Shown: positions 45,201-54,626, counted from the stretch's first letter. The stretch is DNA of 64,000 nucleotides from UBA4416 sp036676295 (GCA_036676295.1 JAKFDE010000025.1:62001-126000), one strand, 5' to 3'. Numbers and translations: made by a program. The notes: generated by a model not told the origin, from the letters alone.

Positions 45201-46943
45201 CAAAGATTTATTTGTATTATAACGAGATATATTTACAAAATTAACGTCATTCATTGCTGATGAACATGTAGCGTAATCAAATCTTGTATCTAAATCAGCG
45301 CCGGTCAATGATCCTGAATTAATCAATAACCCTTTATCTTCATTTCTTAGTAAAACAATTCTGTCTAACTTTAAAGAAGCTATTGGTTTATTAGAAGAAT
45401 TATAGACGTTATTATAACTCTGTTCATCTTTTCTTATACTCTTTATAAAGAAAGCCGTATGACTCGCCGTTTGAATATAGTTTAAAGCATAAACCTGAGA
45501 ATGACCTTTTGAAATTGAATTTTGTCTTGAATATCTTGTATAGGTAGCAGAGCTTTGAGCAAAATTCACCATTTTAGGTGACAACAAGGCATCTGATTTA
45601 AAGCCATATCTCATTGATGACCACATATAATCATTACTCCAAAGTGAATAATTATACCCTATCCAGTAACCGCTATCACCTTCATCTGCGGTATAATTAC
45701 CATTTACATCTTGATAATCAGGGCCAGTAACAGCGGTCAATTTCCAACTTGACGCATACTGTTTAGGTGAATAATATAAATGAGTGGAATTATTATTCCA
45801 GTTGTAATTAATTTCTTCGAACGAATAAACCGGTAAAGAATAATGATAAGTGATCCCAGAAGCATCGGTTACCTGAAAGGCTCCAATTAAATCCTGATCA
45901 TGGCTTGCAGATGGTCTTCTAACTGTTGATGTATTTGTAATTGGTTGAAAATCTAAATAACCGGAAGTTGTACCAGCATTATATAAGTTAGCGTTATTGT
46001 TTATTTCAGCATTGGTAAAATAACGCACACGTACACCGCTATGCATTTGATTGGTGGATTGATTTACTAAACTAGAATTTGTGTAAGTTGTTTGAGTAAC
46101 AGTTTGAGCATTAGAATTTTCAAAATGAAACTGTGCTTTCCTGTTATTTGTACTAAGTCCTGTAGCATAATACCAGGCTTTTTTATGTATATTGACTGAT
46201 CCTAAAAAATAGGGTTTAATTGTTCCGCTCAGTCCTCCAGAAACATAATATTGATCATAAGCCAAACTTGTATGAGGTGCAGTATGGCGTTTAAAGCGAT
46301 ATTGATTATTAGACGATGGATCCCATGCTTGAGTAGAACATGCTGTAACGCCTAAAGTAACACCTGTTGAATTTATTTGCGCTTGAGCTATCATATCACA
46401 TCTTTTAGTAGCCGGGATATTGTAGCTAATTGCCTTATGGTCAGATTCTTTCCATCCAGTTACTGAATTATCAAAAGTGGGAATGTTATTAATATTATTA
46501 TTATACAAGCTTCCAAATTTTGCAATATATTCATTTATTCCAGTCAAATTTTTGGTATTGCTATTATATGTTTCTTTACCGTTATGATCATCAGGAGCAC
46601 CAACTACCTGACGGGTAATTTCACCTGGATTATAATCCCAACCTAAACCAATCCAAGATGCTTTTTGATTCACTCCAATACCGGCTTTGTAACCAACACT
46701 CACAGAAACACTTTCACCATTGGGTCCAGGCACTGTAACTAAAGGAACGCTATATCTGAAATCTCCGGTATAGCCATCCACCATTGAACTCGCAGATGCT
46801 GCCACAGGCGAGCCTCCGCCTGATGACAAAACTCGTAAAGATGTTGAATACCCTTTTAATGGAGTTATTAATTGAGTTAAAATATTAAGTAAGCAAAAAA
46901 TCGCGATACTGCGTTTGGATTTTCGAAAAGAATGTAAAAGCAT
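42282..46943 (-). CDS. Giant secreted RHS-partner protein
   Basis: This 1553-residue protein begins with a signal peptide (SIAIFCLLNILTQLITPL). The N-terminal region has the phrases YSVPLVTVPGPNGESVSVSV and SWIGLGWDYNPGEITRQVVG, which I know as the opening of proteins encoded just upstream of DUF6443/RHS proteins in Bacteroidota, and which resemble SpvB/TcB beta-propeller starts. A carbohydrate-binding-like jelly-roll (about 1380-1500, ending in AYFDDLSFHP) precedes a short YD-like tail (LYNYDNAGRIVTTYKEYAG). It is the first gene of the RHS operon and likely forms a complex with the 2935-residue protein. Confidence 0.8.
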   Translation of the reverse strand: MLLHSFRKSKRSIAIFCLLNILTQLITPLKGYSTSLRVLSSGGGSPVAASASSMVDGYTGDFRYSVPLVTVPGPNGESVSVSVGYKAGIGVNQKASWIGLGWDYNPGEITRQVVGAPDDHNGKETYNSNTKNLTGINEYIAKFGSLYNNNINNIPTFDNSVTGWKESDHKAISYNIPATKRCDMIAQAQINSTGVTLGVTACSTQAWDPSSNNQYRFKRHTAPHTSLAYDQYYVSGGLSGTIKPYFLGSVNIHKKAWYYATGLSTNNRKAQFHFENSNAQTVTQTTYTNSSLVNQSTNQMHSGVRVRYFTNAEINNNANLYNAGTTSGYLDFQPITNTSTVRRPSASHDQDLIGAFQVTDASGITYHYSLPVYSFEEINYNWNNNSTHLYYSPKQYASSWKLTAVTGPDYQDVNGNYTADEGDSGYWIGYNYSLWSNDYMWSSMRYGFKSDALLSPKMVNFAQSSATYTRYSRQNSISKGHSQVYALNYIQTASHTAFFIKSIRKDEQSYNNVYNSSNKPIASLKLDRIVLLRNEDKGLLINSGSLTGADLDTRFDYATCSSAMNDVNFVNISRYNTNKSLIDVAALKTVELVTDYSLAKKYTGNINNSFLTTNEYGSTQYNSVNGNNIVCKNIYSVTSPSDNTSGKLTLKKINYYDLNAEKITPSIDFGYDEANSLKNPDFNADKYDLWGYHKKDYIDSHYVTLASKDDVDAWSLKEINTSLGGKIKIQYESDMYHKEGFSDEPLFYPIPLFSQQPFASTKPYIIFPISSMNQTNNTISYYDSDINASLSAGYAGNYLVLNKIGTCTPATIIYNGGNSSYSPPATKRLIRCGNTNGNNFIGIQSEYTMICKLTTDTYSEQYTNDYGMNYLVAFRDYLYGGGVRVKQIDVVEPFKNDTYSQKFTYGAGYCPVVPKPIVFSSISGPSNFDLVFNNKTNLNSSLNGLVGYDNFTQSSVNQNGENSGSIVQSYNNSVIPNPIITTNNTRVSVSTLPKSLNAQIVSAGGPSGTDCYQSAGSYFTSASGAGWDGKNYFSQILMDLALSNSNVVLLGKLAKTEVLNANGILVNSTHYIYEANNYIREKFINMSPPEKDEFYDYITRTISQGIYSGCTAVLKLTSTDTYNYSFSENNNYSCYLKSTITTNNGINFTSDVQFRDPYTGMPVQTKTTDPTKGTFTNFKTLAYATSTYSVLGLKTQNEIYKNQPSLSVGSKIVKRDKFVIADSYVTYSNSYPTRQYSNSNNKYENADITKSWYRLNETYSRLLDDDVHYSIVPQATDWRKTSTGTLYDTENNRIEEMGLNNRKTASKWGYNNRYKLADISNANYNSFAFSSFEDQFHATPTLIHFGGEIINGDLRSTSLVTGNGSLIKPHTGYYFASVTANTTGPKFSAENFEVGRTYMAKVWVHKNSPSTAALNIQLTGTTGSGQTPLSVTKTIARSDASNITVGDWVLMSTEIEVPQDFNVTGTHNMSVYLTNPGAASNAYFDDLSFHPKDAVITGNVYNEKTGLLIAQLDNENFATLYNYDNAGRIVTTYKEYAGGTKKVTENTYHFAKP

Positions 46944-46964
46944 AAAATTTCTTAATTGATGTGG

Positions 46965-46995
46965 CGAAAGTAATTTTAATAATCAACCTCGCAAA
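46965..46995 (-). promoter_or_regulatory. Promoter of the RHS operon
   Basis: On the minus strand there is TTTG (46992-46995), then 19 bases, then TACTTTCG (46965-46972), seven of eight to TAnnTTTG. The start codon is at 46943, about 22 bases beyond the -7 box. Confidence 0.65.
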
Positions 46996-47031
46996 TTGTT
47001 TTTATTAATAGGTGTTTATAAAAAATCATCC

Positions 47032-47058
47032 CACTAAGTATAAATACTTAGTGTTTTT
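47032..47058. terminator. Terminator hairpin upstream of the RHS promoter
   Basis: There is a perfect 10-bp stem CACTAAGTAT (47032-47041) with ATACTTAGTG (47044-47053), a two-base loop, and five Ts on the plus side. On the minus strand the stem is followed a few bases later by six Ts. The likely role is to end the minus-strand secretion operon (stop at 47516) and insulate the RHS promoter. The remainder of 47059-47515 is non-coding. Confidence 0.65.
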
Positions 47059-47299
47059 AGATTAATCTATTTTTTTACGTGTTTAATCGTCATATTTTAT
47101 ATTTAAAAAGTGTGTAAAATAAAAATATGTGCAAAATTAATTGAAGAAATAGTTATAGCACTACCGTTAAAAGGATATTTAGCACAAAATTATTTTTTGA
47201 TGACTACCAACTTCATGTTAATTTAATTGACACAAGGTAAATTAACAGCTCAGGACATTACAGACTTTGCTTAATAACTTTTGAAGATTAAATAAAGGT

Positions 47300-47426
47300 A
47301 AGGGCGAATCCCCTTCTTGAAGTGTTTATTTACTCAGGCGACAAAATGAACACTAAGGTTATTAAACGCCTTGTAATTTGGCTTTTGCGGCTTTGTTGAA
47401 TAAAAAGCGGGGGTGAATACCCCCCG
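47300..47426. repeat. Two GC-rich hairpins in an AT-rich gap
   Basis: AAGGG (47300-47304) pairs with CCCTT (47311-47315), and CGGGGG (47408-47413) pairs with CCCCCG (47421-47426). Both loops contain GAAT, and both stems are far more GC-rich than the flanking DNA. They may be ends or remnants of an insertion element, or RNA structures in the tail of the secretion operon transcript. Confidence 0.35.
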
Positions 47427-47515
47427 TAACGTCTCTAAAGAAGAAAATAAACTATTGAAAAAGAGTGGTTTAAATGCGGTTAAAACACATAAGTGATAAA
47501 GTGAACATTACCAAC

Positions 47516-48022
47516 CTATTTTTTGATGACAAATTTGTCTTTTCCCTTCAGCAGCGTAATGCTCTCGCTAGTGATTTGCTTAATGATAAACCCTTCGACC
47601 ATATCATTTTGTCTGGCGAAAATTGATTTACCATTAATATTAAGCATAGCTGTTGAAATACCTTTATTACTATTTTTAATTAAACCCAAATATTTTATAT
47701 CAACTGTAGACGAAACTATAGTAGTTTTTAAATTTGCATGGTTTGAGTTAGGATTCTTTACATTATTGTCATTAGTCTTATATGAAGACTGCGATCTTGT
47801 AGAAGAGAAATTTCCATTCTTTAAAAAAGGATCATGATAATTTAAATTTAAAACAAGGCTATCTTCTTTTAGGGGTTCATTGATTTTATTTATGTGAGAA
47901 TCTTCGTGCGTCAATTCCATGTCGTCATCACCTTGTAATGCCGTATATACTTTATAGCCTACATAACCCCAGGCAATGAGGTTAACAATGATCAATAAAT
48001 ATAATTTAGACTTTTTTCCCAA
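47516..48022 (-). CDS. PilP/GspC-like periplasmic coupling protein
   Basis: About 168 residues when read from a TTG at 48022, one base after the upstream stop; the only ATG in frame is at 48082, inside the preceding gene. The TTG start gives a sensible basic N-terminus followed by one TM helix (YLLIIVNLIAWGYVGYKVY). A low-complexity Ser/Asn linker and a C-terminal beta domain (VDIKYLGLIKN, then IFARQNDMVEGFIIKQI) follow, the pattern of GspC homology regions and PilP. It should link the inner membrane assembly to the secretin. Last gene of the minus arm. Confidence 0.65.
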   Translation of the reverse strand: MGKKSKLYLLIIVNLIAWGYVGYKVYTALQGDDDMELTHEDSHINKINEPLKEDSLVLNLNYHDPFLKNGNFSSTRSQSSYKTNDNNVKNPNSNHANLKTTIVSSTVDIKYLGLIKNSNKGISTAMLNINGKSIFARQNDMVEGFIIKQITSESITLLKGKDKFVIKK

Positions 48023-48023
48023 T

Positions 48024-49001
48024 TTAATATAAGTATAAACGTTTGGATTGATTTGGTGTAGAAATATTCCCCACAGAATCAACGGAACTTACACGCCACC
48101 AAACCGGCACAGAAGTATTGGAATAACTATAAATTGCATTTATTCTTATTGGAGTGGCGCTAGTTACATTTTGAGTTCCTAAAACACTTGAAAAGCTACT
48201 GTCTGAGCTAATAGATATAATGTCGTATTCAATATCTGAACTAGAAACATTTCTATTCCATTTTAAATAGGTTGTATCCCTAACATTAGCCCCATATGTG
48301 TTCGGAGATAATATTGATGCTAAAAAAGGAGGCTTATGATCAATTCTCAAACTTCTTATCGTATTATTTTGAGTTTCACTAAACGAGTTAGATGCTTTCA
48401 CTTGCCAAGTATATGTCTCTTCTGCACCATTTACAGTTGAGAAAGAATAAGAGTGACTGCTGCTTGTAATATTAGGAATAGTTGTAACGGAATTAGTAAG
48501 GGTATTCGTTAATTTTAGTTCGTAATGGGTGGCAGATGGAATCAAACTCCATGAGAAAGTTATATTATTATTTGCAGTAACCGTTTTATTAACTGGGCTA
48601 AGCAACCCAACGGATAGAAGATTTAAATTACTAGTTGTATCAATCACTAGGGTTCTTGTTATGTAATCTGTGCTACCTGCATTATTAAATGCTTTTATTC
48701 TCCATTGATATGTCCCGGGAGTAAAGGTCTGAATGAACTTTGTTCCCATAACATTAGTATCTAAAATTAATTGTTGTACAGAATTAAAATTAGGTTTAAC
48801 GATTTGCAAATTATACTTCTCAGCTCCATCAACTTCATCCCACCAAAACGTAATAGTATTATATGGCGTAACCAAATTATCTGCTGGAGAAACAATTGTT
48901 ACTGTTTCATTTTCAATATTTTTGGTAATAAAATCTTTGGAACAAGACCCTACCATTAATATGATAAATAAGATTAAAAAATATTTAAAAACTATTTTCA
49001 T
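48024..49001 (-). CDS. Lipoprotein with three fibronectin-III-like modules
   Basis: This 325-residue protein has a signal peptide and lipobox (LMVGSC, lipid Cys about 20). Three beta-sandwich repeats with FN3-like or SusE-like features follow, containing ITFWWDEVDGAEKYNLQI, ITFSWSLIPSATHYELKL and TTYLKWNRNV. It is likely anchored in the outer membrane. The gene lies within the secretion operon between the PilO-like and PilP-like genes, where canonical loci carry no such protein. A pilotin-like or substrate-docking role is inferred. Confidence 0.7.
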   Translation of the reverse strand: MKIVFKYFLILFIILMVGSCSKDFITKNIENETVTIVSPADNLVTPYNTITFWWDEVDGAEKYNLQIVKPNFNSVQQLILDTNVMGTKFIQTFTPGTYQWRIKAFNNAGSTDYITRTLVIDTTSNLNLLSVGLLSPVNKTVTANNNITFSWSLIPSATHYELKLTNTLTNSVTTIPNITSSSHSYSFSTVNGAEETYTWQVKASNSFSETQNNTIRSLRIDHKPPFLASILSPNTYGANVRDTTYLKWNRNVSSSDIEYDIISISSDSSFSSVLGTQNVTSATPIRINAIYSYSNTSVPVWWRVSSVDSVGNISTPNQSKRLYLY

Positions 49002-49012
49002 TGTAATTCTGA

Positions 49013-49561
49013 TTAATGTTTATTTGAATTAAGATCTTGTTGTTTGAAAGACTGAGTAACCAATGCTAAAAACAAATTGGTTTGTTTTGTTTGTAGATCC
49101 TTGGTGCTATAAAATTTAACTGAAACTACTTTAGCTGTATAATTATATTGTTTCTCCATAGAATGTAACAATTGCAGCAAGTGATTAAAATCACCTTTAA
49201 TCACAAATTTGTTGGTTTGTACATTTAACTCGGAACTTGAATAAAATGATTTTTCAGGAATCTCAGTGACAATACAATTATTTTGTTCAGCAAAGTCTGA
49301 TATAAAAGCGGTTAACTGGTCTCTGATAGAACTTGAATCAGAAGCGTTATAAGCTTTATCCAATAATGCCATCTGTGATTGCAAAACCGGAATCTCTTTT
49401 TCCTTCTCTTTTAACCAAGCTAATTTTTCTTGTTTAATTTTAGTTTCTTTAAATAAAGTAAATGTTTTTGTGAAAACTATATTATACGCTAGTATCATAA
49501 ACAAGAAAAAGCCACCAATAATAGCGTATACTTTTTTGGGATATGTCAGATTCTGCCACAT
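49013..49561 (-). CDS. PilO/GspM-like inner membrane protein
   Basis: This 182-residue protein has one TM helix at about 10-30 (AIIGGFFLFMILAYNIVF), a coiled-coil segment (KEKEIPVLQSQMALLDKAY) and a C-terminal ferredoxin-like domain (VTEIPEKSFYSS, then FVIKGDFNHLLQLLHSME). This matches PilO and GspM, which support the inner membrane platform with PilN/GspL. It lies one base after the PilMN-like gene. Confidence 0.75.
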   Translation of the reverse strand: MWQNLTYPKKVYAIIGGFFLFMILAYNIVFTKTFTLFKETKIKQEKLAWLKEKEKEIPVLQSQMALLDKAYNASDSSSIRDQLTAFISDFAEQNNCIVTEIPEKSFYSSSELNVQTNKFVIKGDFNHLLQLLHSMEKQYNYTAKVVSVKFYSTKDLQTKQTNLFLALVTQSFKQQDLNSNKH

Positions 49562-49562
49562 A

Positions 49563-50789
49563 TTACTCGGTTTCCAACTTTAACACAAAATTAGGTAAAT
49601 GGCCTTCTGAGTTGAAAATAAAATTCTCTAAATTCACTGACTTCACAAAACTTTGACTCTTCAGGACATTTACCCATTCATTTAATATCAAGCTTTTATT
49701 GCAATTTCCTTTAATGATTAATTGACGTTCGTGAAAATCCATTAAACTATCTTCCTCCGTTTCACCAATCTCAGGGTTAAAATACATTTCTCTCAATACA
49801 ATATCATTGGGCAATGAAGCTGCTATTTTATCTGCAAATATTGATAGTTTCTTATTATCAAATATTCCTGTTTGCTCAATAAGATTTTTCTTTTTTTGAT
49901 AGTTTTCTAATAACTGGGTAATTTGGGCGTTCTTGGATTCATATAAGTTCAATTCAACTTGTAAAACAGAATCCTCTTCAAACTTTTGAAAAAACAATAC
50001 AGAGTTAACCCCGCTAATGACAAATAATATTGTAATAAATGTAAAGAGTAAAACTCTAATTTTTAATTTCTCAGAATGCTTAGATGAGAGATTATTGATA
50101 TTAACATCATCAGAAATGAAATTTTGCTGTCTAGTTAAATAATTAAAGCTTGAAGCAAAGGAAATTGTTTGCTGAACTTCAATTTTCAAATCACCAACGG
50201 TTAATGGCTCCTGTGTATTAGCTACTATATTAGCGACAACTGATTCAACGTAACCATTCACTAGATCCAATTGATAAAGGGATGTATAAAGTCGGTTATG
50301 AGAAACCGTTAAGCCCGACAAAGAATTGCAAACCATAGGACCTATAAACACATTCACACATTCTGCTTTTTGTAAAGCAAGTTGTTTTATTAAATCATCT
50401 ACCTGTTCTTTTCTGCAAATACTCAAATAACCAGACTGGGTTTCATTCTTATAGAACTGTACATAAAACTCATTAGCATTAACTGTCTGCAAATGTTGTT
50501 TTACGAGATCATTTAATTGCAACGAATCATTTTCACTAAAAATAACTTTTTTAGAAATCACACCTTTGCCAGTTATACTTAATACAATAGGGGCGTTTGA
50601 TTTCTTAGCAATTTTACAAATTTCACTGATGTCTTTTGTTTGCCCTTTTACTACAAATTCAACTTTATTTTTTTTTGTCTGTAAAACTGAGTAATTAAAA
50701 ATAAGGCCTGTTTCTTCAAACACACATTCAACGCCACACACAGATGACTTTGTTAAGTAGGATTTAGGTATCCATCGTTCCCACCACAT
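49563..50789 (-). CDS. PilM-PilN/GspL-like protein
   Basis: In this 408-residue protein, residues 1-230 resemble a degenerate PilM/GspL actin-like domain. A TM helix at about 247-268 (VLLFTFITILFVISGVNSVL) and a periplasmic PilN-type domain (ESKNAQITQLLENYQ, later RQLIIKGNCNKSLILNEWV) follow. GspL combines these parts in one chain, as here. It recruits the GspE ATPase. It is flanked by the secretin and PilO-like genes with gaps of 6 and 1 bases. Confidence 0.75.
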   Translation of the reverse strand: MWWERWIPKSYLTKSSVCGVECVFEETGLIFNYSVLQTKKNKVEFVVKGQTKDISEICKIAKKSNAPIVLSITGKGVISKKVIFSENDSLQLNDLVKQHLQTVNANEFYVQFYKNETQSGYLSICRKEQVDDLIKQLALQKAECVNVFIGPMVCNSLSGLTVSHNRLYTSLYQLDLVNGYVESVVANIVANTQEPLTVGDLKIEVQQTISFASSFNYLTRQQNFISDDVNINNLSSKHSEKLKIRVLLFTFITILFVISGVNSVLFFQKFEEDSVLQVELNLYESKNAQITQLLENYQKKKNLIEQTGIFDNKKLSIFADKIAASLPNDIVLREMYFNPEIGETEEDSLMDFHERQLIIKGNCNKSLILNEWVNVLKSQSFVKSVNLENFIFNSEGHLPNFVLKLETE

Positions 50790-50795
50790 AGTTAA

Positions 50796-52685
50796 TTAGC
50801 TATAAATAATGGTTGGTTTAATAAAAATGGTCAACTTGTTTTCAGATTTACTTTTTGTGCGATTTCCGAAAATCCATTTTAATACAGGAACTCTTGATAT
50901 TAAAGGAAGACCTCTTCCAGTATTATTTGTTGAATTTTCCTCTAATCCGCCTAGCATAATCATTTCTCCATTCTTCACTCTAATTAATGATTGAAAATCC
51001 CTATTAAGCTTCCCGGGAGGACCAGTATCGCCTATACGTTCCGTAAAAGAAGATTGAGCAACGCCAATATTCATAGTTATTTGTTCATCACCGGAAACCT
51101 GCGGATTAATAGTTATAGCTAAATCTGCATTTAATTCTTTATAATTTTGAGTTTGTGCAATGCTTGAATTAACGGCAGATGTATTTACTATATTATTTTG
51201 AACCTCTAAATAATAAACTGTGCTTCCAACTTTTAAAGTAGCAGCATGTCCATTTAAAGTAGCAATTTGTGGGGTAGAACGTATTTTTAAGGCTCCTTGT
51301 TCCTCTAAAGCTTTTAGAGATAAATAAAAATTCGGAGTAACATTTCCCAAATTTATGACACCTAAACCATTTATACCACTAATGATATTATTAATTGCAG
51401 CAGCATTTAAAGAAAGATCTATTTGCGGAACTAAAGTTCCATTGATAGCAGCCGCTGGTTTTGTACCTAAACCTGCCGAAATACCTGTAGAAATAGTATT
51501 ACTTTTCCTAACATCAGCAATAATCACTTCAATATGAACTAAAGGAACTACAATATCAATTTGGCGGAGAAAACTTTCTAATTCATTAATACGAGGTTGA
51601 GAACCACTTACAATTAAACCATTTAAATCAGAAAAGGTTTTAATATCAACTCCCACTTTCAATTCCGCAGGAATATATTCCAGTACTTTATCTATCGTTC
51701 TGTTTTTAAGTGTAATTAATTTACTTTGACGTAAGCCTTCTAAATTTCTATCTCCAAATAAATACGTTTCACCTTCCTTTTTAAAAGTGAAATTTGTTCC
51801 ATTAAATAAAAGTTTCAAAAAATCATCGTAGCCGGCATCTTTTATCTTTAGGGTAGCAGTTCCTTTCAATTCATTGAATAAAAAATAATCCTTATTCAAT
51901 TCCTTTGAAACGGAATTAACTATATCACTAATCGGAATATTCTGCCCATCAACGCTAATTAAACCATCTTTAACCTGAACACTTGTATTAGTATTAAAGT
52001 TTATACTATTTGAACCTGAATTATTTTTAGCTTGATCATTACTTGAAATTTTCTTTTCAAAAACAAAAAAATTATCCTTAGTAGCAGTCACCTTCATGTC
52101 ATTAGCAAAAGCAATTTTTTCTAAAGCAGAGCTAAAGGGTGAGTTTTGTACGTACCCACTAATTATCTTACCAGATAAATCAGGAGAAAAAATAATATTC
52201 TTACCACTTTGTTTAGTTATTTCTTTAGTAGCAACAGATAATGAATCGTTACTTAAATCTAAACTCAATAACTCAGCAGTTGGCTCATATTTAACATTAA
52301 TCTTTTTTAAAGTAGGCTTAATGTATGCAACAGGTGTATTGTATTTGATAAAGGACATGATTGGCCCGACAAAATTGATGTCTAAATTGTAGTTCTTACA
52401 TAAGAACAAAAACACATCCTGTGCTGTTACTTTAGAAAAATTGTTGACGATCTTGCCTTCAATAGTTGGATCTACATTAACATTCAAATTATTATTAACT
52501 CCAATAGCTCTAATAAATTCGGGTACCGTGGCGCCATTAATTGATAAATCTACCTTTTCGTTCATTCCTGGACTAGATTTGCCAACTTCAATTAATTTCT
52601 GTTCTAAAATAGCAAATCGATCTTGGGATTTAACCGAAATACTAAACAAGAAAGATATTACAAACAACAGGGCTTTAATTTTCAT
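50796..52685 (-). CDS. gspD: Secretin (GspD/PilQ family)
   Basis: This 629-residue protein has a signal peptide (KIKALLFVISFLFSISVKSQ). Two STN/N0-like domains (about 43-120 and 135-205), a third at about 230-300 and an N1/N2 domain (LSS-type repeat near 330-375) precede the secretin barrel. The barrel has VHIEVIIADV, the gate region and the conserved end GGLEENSTNNTGRGLPLIS then VPVLKWIFGNR. It forms the outer-membrane channel through which a pilus or folded substrate exits. It overlaps gspE by 11 bases. Confidence 0.93.
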   Translation of the reverse strand: MKIKALLFVISFLFSISVKSQDRFAILEQKLIEVGKSSPGMNEKVDLSINGATVPEFIRAIGVNNNLNVNVDPTIEGKIVNNFSKVTAQDVFLFLCKNYNLDINFVGPIMSFIKYNTPVAYIKPTLKKINVKYEPTAELLSLDLSNDSLSVATKEITKQSGKNIIFSPDLSGKIISGYVQNSPFSSALEKIAFANDMKVTATKDNFFVFEKKISSNDQAKNNSGSNSINFNTNTSVQVKDGLISVDGQNIPISDIVNSVSKELNKDYFLFNELKGTATLKIKDAGYDDFLKLLFNGTNFTFKKEGETYLFGDRNLEGLRQSKLITLKNRTIDKVLEYIPAELKVGVDIKTFSDLNGLIVSGSQPRINELESFLRQIDIVVPLVHIEVIIADVRKSNTISTGISAGLGTKPAAAINGTLVPQIDLSLNAAAINNIISGINGLGVINLGNVTPNFYLSLKALEEQGALKIRSTPQIATLNGHAATLKVGSTVYYLEVQNNIVNTSAVNSSIAQTQNYKELNADLAITINPQVSGDEQITMNIGVAQSSFTERIGDTGPPGKLNRDFQSLIRVKNGEMIMLGGLEENSTNNTGRGLPLISRVPVLKWIFGNRTKSKSENKLTIFIKPTIIYS

Positions 52686-54105
52686 GGATCAAATATGGAT
52701 AAATTTCTTCTAAGCTGGTTTCTCCTTTATCAAAAAGAGTTAACACATTTTCAGCTAAGCTGCTTATATTGTTCAACTTACAATAATCATTAATAGTAGA
52801 TTTTTGCTCCTTTATATACTCTGCAAGCTCTTTTGTCACATTAATAACTTCATACACCGCCTTTCTGCCTTTATAACCTGTGTAATAGCATTGATTACAA
52901 CCAACAGCTTTAAATTGTTTGGTGATGGCTGCTGACTGAAATTCCTTTGGCAATTCAATACTGTTAAAGCTTTCTTCTTTTTTACAATGCAAACATAACA
53001 TTCGCACTAAACGTTGAGCAACTGATAAATTAATTGTATTTGCCAGTAAATAAGAAGGTATTCCCATATCCATTAAACGAGAAATAGTTCCCCAAGCGGA
53101 ATTGGTATGTATGGTTGATAAAACCAAATGTCCTGTTAAAGCTGCGCGTATTGCCATTTGAGCAGTTTCCGCATCCCTGATCTCACCTAACATGATAACA
53201 TCAGGATCTTGTCTTAAAAATGTCCTCAACGCCTCAGCATAACTTAAGCCTATATCTTCTTTTAACTGTACCTGATTAACTCCATCCAAAGTATATTCAA
53301 TCGGGTCCTCAATTGTTAGAATATTAGATTTGGTTTTGTTTAATAATTTAAGCGTAGCATATAGCGTAGTTGTTTTCCCAGAACCTGTTGGACCACTAAT
53401 TAAAATGATACCATGTGGCTTTTGAACAGCTAATTGGTAACGCTCCAATTCTTCTTTAGAAAATCCTAATTTATTAATATCAATATGTGTTGCATCTGTT
53501 CCTAATAAACGTAAAACAATTTTTTCGCCATGTAAGGTTGGTAAAATCGAAACACGAATATCTATTTTTTGATTGTTAACCGTATATCTGATTCGTCCGT
53601 CTTGTGGCAATCGTTTTTCTGCAATATCACATTTAGCGGCAATTTTTATTTTATTAATTAGCGTAGGGTACTCAGTTTTATTAACCTTATGACGCTCTAT
53701 CAATTGTCCATCTACTCTGAAACGAATACGACATTTATCATCGTATGCTTCAATGTGTATATCGCTACTTCGTAAATTTTTTGCTTCTTTAACAAGACTT
53801 TCTAAAAAATTACCCTCATTCACATTCAACTGCATTGCTGCTACCTCATTGATATTTTGATGAGCTCTAGGATAATTTACGTTTAAAGCTTTTTCAATTA
53901 ATTCGCTAGATTTTTGATAAAGGAAAATTGTTTTACCTAAAATAATTTCCAGTTCATTCTTTACATCCTCAATGGATTGTTTTTCATCAATACATAAATG
54001 AAGCCCAACCGTATCTTGTTTGTCCGGGATAATTTTATATGCCCAGGCCTGCTCAATACTAATTAAGTGTTTAATGTCAGGTGCTAATGCTTCAGAACTA
54101 TTCAT
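52675..54105 (-). CDS. gspE: GspE/PilB-type assembly ATPase
   Basis: This 476-residue protein has an N-terminal GspE-N-like part, then the ATPase core: Walker A ISGPTGSGKTTT, an Asp box, Walker B VIMLGEIRDAETAQMAI and the His box LVLSTIHTNSA. A tetracysteine zinc site near the end (CLHC, then CNQCYYTGYKGRKAVYE) is typical of GspE/PilB and absent from PilT. It powers pilus or pseudopilus extension together with GspF encoded in the plus arm. It overlaps the peptidase gene by 4 bases. Confidence 0.95.
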   Translation of the reverse strand: MNSSEALAPDIKHLISIEQAWAYKIIPDKQDTVGLHLCIDEKQSIEDVKNELEIILGKTIFLYQKSSELIEKALNVNYPRAHQNINEVAAMQLNVNEGNFLESLVKEAKNLRSSDIHIEAYDDKCRIRFRVDGQLIERHKVNKTEYPTLINKIKIAAKCDIAEKRLPQDGRIRYTVNNQKIDIRVSILPTLHGEKIVLRLLGTDATHIDINKLGFSKEELERYQLAVQKPHGIILISGPTGSGKTTTLYATLKLLNKTKSNILTIEDPIEYTLDGVNQVQLKEDIGLSYAEALRTFLRQDPDVIMLGEIRDAETAQMAIRAALTGHLVLSTIHTNSAWGTISRLMDMGIPSYLLANTINLSVAQRLVRMLCLHCKKEESFNSIELPKEFQSAAITKQFKAVGCNQCYYTGYKGRKAVYEVINVTKELAEYIKEQKSTINDYCKLNNISSLAENVLTLFDKGETSLEEIYPYLIHEN

Positions 54106-54626
54106 GAGTTCACAAAACTACAATCAATCAGGTAATTTGACGGTACAGAATACAGGATAATTATACTCAAAATATAAAAAACTACTAACAATCCGGCTAA
54201 TGGAATATGCTCATTGGTTGATTTTTTATTGATTAAAGTATAACCAACATAACTTACCAGTGAAAATATAAACCCGAAACAAAAAAAGAACACCAACCCC
54301 ACTCCATTAAACGTTAAACCAATAAATAAAATGATTAATACGTCGGCTAAACCTATGAGTTCGTTTAAAATTGCCTTATTCTTTTTGAATTTTAAATACA
54401 GATACAATTTTAGCATCAACCAAGTAAATCCCATATAGACAATAGTCGAAAGGCAATTAAACAATAAGGTTTGAAAATCTCTAAAATAAACAACCGAAGA
54501 AACGCAAAGAATACCAAAGCAGACTATTACCCATAAAGAAACCAATCGTTCTTTAAAATCCTGAAAAAGAATAATAATTGAACTTATAATCAGTAATACT
54601 AAAAAGAGATTAGGAAGAGTAAGCAT
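54102..54626 (-). CDS. Prepilin peptidase, A24 family, short form
   Basis: This 174-residue protein is mostly TM helices. The two catalytic Asp of A24 peptidases are identifiable as D23 in FQDFKERLVSLW and D95 in IGLADVLI, the family's GxGD-like motif with Ala for the second Gly. The N-terminal methyltransferase domain with its Cys zinc site is lacking. It would remove leader peptides from the pilin and pseudopilins encoded here. It starts within the pilin stop, with one base shared. Confidence 0.8.
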   Translation of the reverse strand: MLTLPNLFLVLLIISSIIILFQDFKERLVSLWVIVCFGILCVSSVVYFRDFQTLLFNCLSTIVYMGFTWLMLKLYLYLKFKKNKAILNELIGLADVLIILFIGLTFNGVGLVFFFCFGFIFSLVSYVGYTLINKKSTNEHIPLAGLLVVFYILSIIILYSVPSNYLIDCSFVNS

